Assembly (NCBI GenBank): GCA_025351325.1
Contig: JANXWE010000042.1
Location: 1 to 39,941 of the forward strand
Length of the DNA stretch: 39,941 bases
Source of the DNA: Fimbriiglobus sp.
GTDB lineage: Bacteria; Planctomycetota; Planctomycetia; Gemmatales; Gemmataceae
Direction of reading: 5' to 3'
The position numbers and the translations under genes are program-made. Below the pieces are notes generated by a model. It had not been told where the DNA came from. It made no database searches and saw only the letters and a program-made list of their open reading frames with translations. Every line of letters begins with the position of its first letter. The first letter of the stretch is position 1. Below, in pieces: positions 34,933-39,941 of this stretch.

Positions 34933-34948
34933 CGCCCACCCTCCAAAA

Positions 34949-35860
34949 TCACTCCTCGAACAGTGCCGCGACGAACTCGTCGGCGTTGAACGGTTCCAAA
35001 TCTTCCATCTGTTCGCCGACGCCGATGAACTTCACGGGGAGGCCGACCTTCGATTTGATGCCGAAGACGGCCCCACCTTTGGCGGTGCCGTCCAGTTTCG
35101 TCAGAATCAAGCCGGTGCATTTCACGGTCTTGGTGAACTGCTCGGCCTGGGTAATGGCGTTCTGGCCGGTGGTGGCGTCGAGCACGAGGAGCACTTCGTG
35201 CGGGGCGCCGGGGATCTGTTTGCTGACGATGCGGTGGATCTTTTCGAGTTCGCGCATGAGGTTCGTCTGGGTGTGCAACCGGCCGGCGGTGTCGACGATG
35301 AGCACGTCGTACTGCCGGGCCTTGGCACGCTCGCAGGCATCGTGGGCGACGGCGGCCGGGTCGGAGCCTTGCTGTTGCTTCACGATGTCGACGCCGATGC
35401 GGTCGGCCCAGATTGTGAGTTGTTCCACCGCGGCGGCGCGAAAGGTATCGCAGGCGGCCACGAGCACCTTTTTACCGTCGTTTTTGAAGCGGAGGGCCAG
35501 CTTGGCAATCGACGTGGTTTTGCCGGAGCCGTTGACGCCGGCGATCATGATGACGGTGACCCCGCCCGGCACGAACGCCAACCCCTCGGCCGGATCGAGG
35601 AGTTGTTCGCGGAGTTGCTGGCGAACGAAGAGTTTGACGTCTTCGCCGACCTCTCGGTCGAGGTAGCCTCGGCGAACCTTCTCGACGATTTGCGAGGTCG
35701 CCCCAAGGCCGACATCGGCGAGCAGCAGTTGCTCTTCGAGTTTGTTCAGGAAGACGGCATCGACGCGGTAGGCACCGGTGAAGAGGCCGACGACCCCGGA
35801 GAAGACGGAACGGGTTTTGGTCAGGCCCTTTTTGATTTTTGCGAAGAACCGCCCGAGCAT
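34949..35860 (-). CDS. ftsY: Signal recognition particle receptor FtsY
   Basis: The 303-residue protein starts at ATG 35860 (MLGRFFAKIKKGLTKT), although the frame is open to 35920. It is a minimal NG-type FtsY: the N domain covers about 1-95 and it lacks the long acidic A domain of E. coli FtsY. The GTPase motifs are complete: P-loop GVNGSGKTT (108-116), DTFRAAA (138-144), DTAGR (190-194) and TKLDG (254-258), with GVGEQMEDLEPF at the end as in the family. It docks the SRP-ribosome complex at the membrane for co-translational insertion. It is a housekeeping gene. It is preceded by a hairpin that separates it from the coiled-coil gene and followed closely by a hypothetical gene. Confidence 0.97.
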   Translation of the reverse strand: MLGRFFAKIKKGLTKTRSVFSGVVGLFTGAYRVDAVFLNKLEEQLLLADVGLGATSQIVEKVRRGYLDREVGEDVKLFVRQQLREQLLDPAEGLAFVPGGVTVIMIAGVNGSGKTTSIAKLALRFKNDGKKVLVAACDTFRAAAVEQLTIWADRIGVDIVKQQQGSDPAAVAHDACERAKARQYDVLIVDTAGRLHTQTNLMRELEKIHRIVSKQIPGAPHEVLLVLDATTGQNAITQAEQFTKTVKCTGLILTKLDGTAKGGAVFGIKSKVGLPVKFIGVGEQMEDLEPFNADEFVAALFEE

Positions 35861-35925
35861 GATCGCCGCCTGAATCGTGGGTGTAGATTGAAATGAAATT
35901 GTACGACGGGCACCCGTCAACGCGA

Positions 35926-35952
35926 AGAGCCGACCTGATTCAGGCCGGCTCT
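35926..35952 (-). terminator. Hairpin between the coiled-coil gene and ftsY
   Basis: AGAGCCG at 35926-35932 pairs with CGGCTCT at 35946-35952, and inner CCTG/CAGG extends the stem across one mismatch, leaving a three-base loop. It begins 22 bases beyond the stop of the minus-strand coiled-coil gene (35974) and about 65 bases before ftsY. No T-run follows on the minus strand, so it may be a weak terminator or an mRNA 3'-end structure. Confidence 0.5.
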
Positions 35953-35973
35953 CGTGTCGTCAATTTTCGTCGA

Positions 35974-37581
35974 CTACTTCGGCGTTTCTTCAACCGGGGT
36001 CGCGTTCGTCCGCAGGTATTTCGCGGCGGCTTGGTTGATCGTCTCTTCGTTGACGTCGAACTTCACCGTGTAGCCGATGCTCGGGAAGAATTCGCGGTAG
36101 CGGATTACCTTGTTCCCCTTTTTCTTGGCTTCGTCACGGGCCGCACTGATGCCGTTGATCAAGTCGCCCTTTTCTTTGACGAGCAGATCGCCCGCGGTGG
36201 CGGATGGCACGGCACCTTCGACGGCGAACGTGGTCCGTTCGGTCGGCCCGCCACCGATCCACTTGCGACTCGAGAGGTCGTAGTAACCGTCGACCACGAT
36301 GCCCATTTTGTTGAGCTGGCGGGCGACGGTTTTGATGTCGTCCGAGCCGTCACCGTCGATGTCGAAGATCCCGTAGAGAACAACGTGATCGACGCTGCCC
36401 TTGCGCCACGCGGAATTGTACAAGAGATCGGACTTGAGGATCGGATCACGCAACGCTTCTGCGGTTTCGGTAATCCGTGCCCGGCTGAGGTATGGCCCGA
36501 TGACTTCGATCACTTCGATCTTGGCTTTGGGGACGACCCGTTCGACGTACCGACCATCTTCGAGGATTTTCCGCTTCCGAGATTCGAAGCCACGATCCTT
36601 GACGTCGCGCGGGAAGATGTTGAAGGTCAGTCCGGATTTCACGTTGTCGGCCGAGCCGAGGTTGATCTCGACGGTGTTCTGAGTCGGGAATACTGCGGTG
36701 ATGTCGCCTTTCGGATTATCGAATGTATTCGTGTCATCTTTGTCGGCTTGTTTCGAGCGTTCTTTTTCGAGCTGCTCTTCGATGCCCTTCAACTTCAAAT
36801 TGATCTCGTTGTTCGTTTGAACCGCCAGGTCGTAGTCGTTTCGCGCTTTTGCAAGGGTCGGCCGGTACTCTTTGCCGGCATCGAGGAACTCCTGTTTTTT
36901 AACGTCGAGGTCTTTGGCCAAGGCCTGACGGATTTCATCGAGTTTCTTGGGGATTGCGGCGGTGGCGAGACTGAGTTTGGTGCGTTCCGTGTCGTACAGT
37001 TCCTTGGCCGCTTTCAAGTCGTTTTCCAACGTGCTGACCGTCTTCTGCTCGCCGAGCAGTTTCCGCATGGCCATCTCGCGTTCTGCGCGGAGCTTCACAA
37101 TGGTCACCATCAAGGGGCCAGGCGACGGGGAGGCGAGCATCTCACCGTTGGCCGGCCAAGGCCATGAAAAGAGTTCCGCCGGCTTTGCTTGAAAATTGCC
37201 ATTCCCGACGAATGCCGTTTTCTCGGCTTCGATCGCCGTTTGGAGTTTGGCGTTGAGCAGACCGATAATCTTGGCGTGTTCGTCTCGGAGCGCGTCTTTC
37301 TCGGCTGCGGCCGCGAGCTTGGCGCGGTCGTCTTCTGTCCCGGTTCCCAAAATCACTTGGTAGAGGCGAAGGCGGCCTTGCTCTTTTGAAAGTTCCGCCC
37401 GTGCGGTCTTGGACTCTTCCTTGGCGGTGTCCGATTCTTTCTTCACCGCATCGAGATCACCTTGGTAGGTGAACGCGAGGACACCGGCTATGATGGTCGC
37501 CAACACGAAGAACACCAGAGCGATGATCAGGGGTGTTTTCTTTTCGCCACCGCTACTGGGGTTGGGTCTGCTGCGAGCCAT
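35974..37581 (-). CDS. Membrane-anchored coiled-coil protein of unknown function
   Basis: The protein has 535 residues from ATG 37581. A short basic N-terminus is followed by one membrane helix (TPLIIALVFFVLATIIAGVL, about 16-39) without a signal cleavage site. Charged heptad-rich segments then cover roughly 40-75 and 155-290, broken by a Pro/Trp-rich stretch (ELFSWPWPANGEM). The C-terminal part (about 295-535) is predicted to be globular. It holds DITAVFPTQNTVEINLGSAD, KSGLTFNIFPRD and VLYGIFDIDGDGSDDIK, the last with a DxDGDGxDD acidic loop that resembles a calcium-binding repeat. The body should face the periplasm. I do not recognise a characterised family. It lies between a MacB-like permease and ftsY, each with its own spacing. 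Confidence 0.83.
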   Translation of the reverse strand: MARSRPNPSSGGEKKTPLIIALVFFVLATIIAGVLAFTYQGDLDAVKKESDTAKEESKTARAELSKEQGRLRLYQVILGTGTEDDRAKLAAAAEKDALRDEHAKIIGLLNAKLQTAIEAEKTAFVGNGNFQAKPAELFSWPWPANGEMLASPSPGPLMVTIVKLRAEREMAMRKLLGEQKTVSTLENDLKAAKELYDTERTKLSLATAAIPKKLDEIRQALAKDLDVKKQEFLDAGKEYRPTLAKARNDYDLAVQTNNEINLKLKGIEEQLEKERSKQADKDDTNTFDNPKGDITAVFPTQNTVEINLGSADNVKSGLTFNIFPRDVKDRGFESRKRKILEDGRYVERVVPKAKIEVIEVIGPYLSRARITETAEALRDPILKSDLLYNSAWRKGSVDHVVLYGIFDIDGDGSDDIKTVARQLNKMGIVVDGYYDLSSRKWIGGGPTERTTFAVEGAVPSATAGDLLVKEKGDLINGISAARDEAKKKGNKVIRYREFFPSIGYTVKFDVNEETINQAAAKYLRTNATPVEETPK

Positions 37582-37631
37582 GGTGTTTCCTCATTCGATG
37601 CGGGGTGGCCAGACGACGTGGGTCTCTAGGT

Positions 37632-37637
37632 ACTATA
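37632..37637 (-). promoter_or_regulatory. Candidate -10 element for the coiled-coil gene
   Basis: On the minus strand TATAGT (5 of 6 to TATAAT) lies about 50 bases before the ATG at 37581. No good -35 is visible at 16-18 bases upstream. Confidence 0.25.
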
Positions 37638-37751
37638 GCCATACCACCAAGTTTAAATGGGATGGTAGGCCTGTCAATCGAAAAGGGTCGAGTTCGCCCG
37701 GATGGGAGCGCGGTGGTAGCGGTCGTGCTGGGACAGGGTGGCTCAGGCCGA

Positions 37752-39362
37752 TTACTCGTACCGGAGCGCTTCGACCGGTTGCACCCGCGATGCCCGCCGT
37801 GCCGGATAGAGCGCCGCCCCGGTGGTGATGAGCACGGCGAAGCCGACGGTGCCCAAACAGAGCCAGAGCGGGAACTCGAAAACAGTGCTGCTTTGAATCG
37901 GTTCGGCCGACTGTTGCTGAATGAGTCGCCGGACGAAACCATCGCCGGGAATCGACAGCAACCAACCGAGCAACAGTCCCAGGCCACCCCCGAGGAACCC
38001 GAGTGCCGTCCCTTCCGAGAGGAACATCAGCAAGATTTGCGAGTCGCGGGCGCCCAGTGATTTCCAAATCCCGATCTCGCGGGTTCGCTCCAACACGCTC
38101 GTGAAGAGGGTGTTGGTGATGCCGATGGCCGCCACCAGCAGTGAAATCAGCGCGAACAGGTTCAACCCGGCCGAAATCAGCGTCACTTCGCGCTTCACCG
38201 ATTGGTAAAACTTCAAACTGGAGTAGCAGTCCATGCCATCGGCTTTGATGCCGTCGACCACTGCGGGGAGGTCGCCACCCGGTCGGACTTTCACGTCGGC
38301 ATGGGTTTGGCCGAAGGTGGCGAGTTCGGGGAATTGGCCAAACAGAACTTCGCCACCGTCGGTGGTGAGGAATAGCCGCATCTGATTGGCGACCATCGTG
38401 TGGGAATTCAGCGGATCGAACACTTCTTCGTCTTTTGAGGTTTCCCGGAGGACACCGACAATTCGGAACTCGGCGACGGCGGACAACTCTTGCGGTTCCG
38501 GGGTGGCCGCGGTGCTGCGTTTGCGCTTCATGACGAGTTTCACCAGCGCTTTCTCCGCCGGCGTCAGATCGAAGTGGTCGATTTTCTGCGGGAGCTGGTC
38601 GGCGATCTTCGTGAGCGTTTGCGACTGACTGCGGGTGATTTCGTCCTCGAGGTCGCCGCTGCCAGGGGTCAGAATATTGGCGAGTGCTCCGGCTTTCTGG
38701 AACTCGGATTTGCCCAGCGTGACGCGGACAGTCTTCCCAAGTGCCCCATCGAGTTCGACGTCCGTCCGCAGTCCCAATTGATACAAGAGCAGTTCGGTGA
38801 CAGTCACTTCGTCCGCCGCCGTGGCCAATCGACCTCGAATCAGGCGATCATCCAGTGCCGGCTTGAAGGTGTCGAGCCGGCCCGCATACGTTTGCCCTTC
38901 GGTCAACGTGTCCCCGAGACCGATCTTGCCGAACCGAGTCCGGAAGATCTGCACTTCTTCGACGTCCGGCAAGGCTTTCAAAAGTGCGACCCGCTCAGGC
39001 GTGATCAGTTTGATGTCGGGAGACGAGTGCATCTGGCGGTAATCGCGGATCAATCGTCCGCGCAGGCGGAGCCGTCGTTCTTCGGGCATCTCCCCTTTCA
39101 CTGCGACTTTCTCCGGCGAGATATCCTTCTCGTCAATGGTCGCTTGGCCGCGATTGGCCGGGTAGACGGTGACCCACCAGAAATCGTCGCGCGAACGGAA
39201 CTGATTGTCGATGAGGGAACGCAGACCCAACCCGAGCGACAAACTGAACGCCAGCGCACACGAACCGACCGCCACACCCAACAGCGTGAGGGCCGTGCGT
39301 GCTTTTTGCCGCCACAAGCCGCCCACTGCCGCGCGGATGATATCGATGGTACGCATGGCCAT
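37752..39362 (-). CDS. ABC transporter permease, MacB/FtsX family
   Basis: The protein has 536 residues from ATG 39362. It opens with IDIIRAAVGGLWRQKARTAL then TLLGVAVGSCALAFSLSLG, the TM1 region of MacB/LolC-type permeases. A large extracytoplasmic domain of about 350 residues follows. The FtsX-type C-terminal region has three helices: FALISLLVAAIGITNTLF, a segment ending ILLMFLSEGTALGFLGGGLG, and the last one leading into LYPARRASRVQPVEALRYE. LERTREIGIWKSLGA is the conserved coupling segment. It needs a separate ATPase, which is not on this side of the window. Such permeases move lipoproteins, peptides or drugs by mechanotransmission; the substrate is unknown. A 97-base divergent region separates it from the YetA-like gene. 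Confidence 0.93.
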   Translation of the reverse strand: MAMRTIDIIRAAVGGLWRQKARTALTLLGVAVGSCALAFSLSLGLGLRSLIDNQFRSRDDFWWVTVYPANRGQATIDEKDISPEKVAVKGEMPEERRLRLRGRLIRDYRQMHSSPDIKLITPERVALLKALPDVEEVQIFRTRFGKIGLGDTLTEGQTYAGRLDTFKPALDDRLIRGRLATAADEVTVTELLLYQLGLRTDVELDGALGKTVRVTLGKSEFQKAGALANILTPGSGDLEDEITRSQSQTLTKIADQLPQKIDHFDLTPAEKALVKLVMKRKRSTAATPEPQELSAVAEFRIVGVLRETSKDEEVFDPLNSHTMVANQMRLFLTTDGGEVLFGQFPELATFGQTHADVKVRPGGDLPAVVDGIKADGMDCYSSLKFYQSVKREVTLISAGLNLFALISLLVAAIGITNTLFTSVLERTREIGIWKSLGARDSQILLMFLSEGTALGFLGGGLGLLLGWLLSIPGDGFVRRLIQQQSAEPIQSSTVFEFPLWLCLGTVGFAVLITTGAALYPARRASRVQPVEALRYE

Positions 39363-39458
39363 AGTGTACGGAGAAAGGGACTCCGTTCGCCGCGCGAGCG
39401 GTATGTTGAAGCTGTCGGTGCAATGGTTGATTATCTGTTAATCCTGGGAGACGGTCGA

Positions 39459-39941
39459 ATGTCGGTTGAAGTGGAATTAACGGGTTGGAGTGCGGAACCG
39501 TGCGAACGCCGTGGCGAGCCGGTGACCGTCGGAGTTCCCTGGCCACGCGGGATTCTGCACGATGACGCCCATCTGGGCTGCATCGGGCCAGATGGCGAAG
39601 TGCCGCTGCAAACGGAGGTGCTCGAACGCTGGCCGGACGGCAGCATTCGCTGGGTACTGTGCGATACGTTGCTGAACACGACCGGGAACGGGGCGACGGG
39701 GTATCGGTTGGTGGTGAGTAACCATCGCCGCGAGTCTACGAGCGTCGGGCGCGGGGTGAGGTCTCCGCTTCGACCCATCAATGTCGTTTTGATCGACGAA
39801 TCGACATTCGGTCAAAACCCGATACCCATCGAAGGATTTGTACTGCCGGCGCCGGTTGGCGAAGGCGTGAATCGCATTCGGACCGTCTTTTGTTTCGAGA
39901 CGGTGTCAAAACTTTTGATTTCTGGCTTTCGTGATGACTTC
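39459..39941 (+). CDS. PcRGLX/YetA-like RIFT-barrel protein, N-terminal part (3' truncated by window edge)
   Basis: The frame starts at ATG 39459, with GGGAG eight bases upstream, and stays open to the window edge (161 codons). The translation begins MSVEVELTGWSAEPCERRGE and continues with VTVGVPWPRGILHDD, DGEVPLQTEVLERWPDGSIR and WVLCDTLL. The GxPxPRGxL and PLQTxxLxRWPDGSxRW blocks are typical of the N-terminal RIFT-barrel domain of PcRGLX/YetA-like proteins, which are linked to polysaccharide lyases (rhamnogalacturonan exolyase). The full protein should continue for several hundred residues. No signal peptide is seen with this start. A short palindrome, GATTA-TCTGT-TAATC, lies about 20 bases upstream. 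Confidence 0.82.
   Translation, partial: MSVEVELTGWSAEPCERRGEPVTVGVPWPRGILHDDAHLGCIGPDGEVPLQTEVLERWPDGSIRWVLCDTLLNTTGNGATGYRLVVSNHRRESTSVGRGVRSPLRPINVVLIDESTFGQNPIPIEGFVLPAPVGEGVNRIRTVFCFETVSKLLISGFRDDF

Noticed and set aside
37636-37671. Hairpin GCC-a-TACCA/TGGTAGGC in the 37582-37751 gap
   Set aside because: The stem is short with a bulge, and it could arise by chance. It overlaps a possible -10 element, so I kept only the promoter candidate at low confidence.

Overview
The window looks like a chromosomal segment of a planctomycete, most likely of the Gemmataceae. This is an inference from family content: a DUF1559 protein, a Tat-type DUF1501 protein, a eukaryote-like Ser/Thr kinase fused to kinesin-light-chain-type TPRs, a SirB1-type transglutaminase-like protein, a YetA-like RIFT-barrel protein, and high GC with frequent GTG/TTG starts. 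No rRNA, tRNA, transposase or CRISPR array was seen.

Layout. (1) 1-2236, plus strand: the 3' end of a DUF1559 gene, then a complete DUF1501 gene. (2) 2220-20801, minus strand: one tightly packed run of 16 genes for a surface glycan. In transcription order: ABC-2 permease, Wzt-type ATPase, FkbM methyltransferase, glycosyltransferase (GT), small methyltransferase, GT, FkbM methyltransferase, GT, polytopic polymerase/ligase-like protein, GT, GT, asparagine-synthase-like amidotransferase, GT, NodU/CmcH carbamoyltransferase, GDP-fucose-synthase-like reductase, GT. Six junctions are 4-base start/stop overlaps, so this is very probably one operon. (3) 20802-21296: a 495-base divergent intergenic region with a long inverted repeat. 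(4) 21297-29294, plus strand: a lipoprotein membrane-fusion protein followed by two different RND permeases, ended by a strong hairpin. (5) 29446-39362, minus strand: in transcription order, a MacB/FtsX-like permease, a membrane-anchored coiled-coil protein, FtsY, a Gemmataceae-type hypothetical protein, a 150-base nested palindrome, a SirB1-like protein, and the kinase-TPR protein. (6) 39459-end, plus strand: the start of a YetA-like RIFT-barrel protein.

How the genes fit together. The glycan cluster has seven GTs to build the chain, a GDP-deoxysugar enzyme, and an unusually rich decorating set: carbamoyl transfer, a probable amide transfer and three methyltransferases. The ABC exporter carries a C-terminal glycan-recognition domain. 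GDP-mannose 4,6-dehydratase, the chain-initiating transferase and an outer-membrane exporter are not in the window and must lie elsewhere. The RND operon is divergent from the glycan operon and has no TolC-like gene.

The observations most worth a second look are the mosaic base composition inside the Wzt-type gene, the decorating-enzyme set next to both an ABC exporter and a polymerase/ligase-like protein, the nested palindrome at 34012-34162, and the extra membrane or loop insertions in the two RND pumps.
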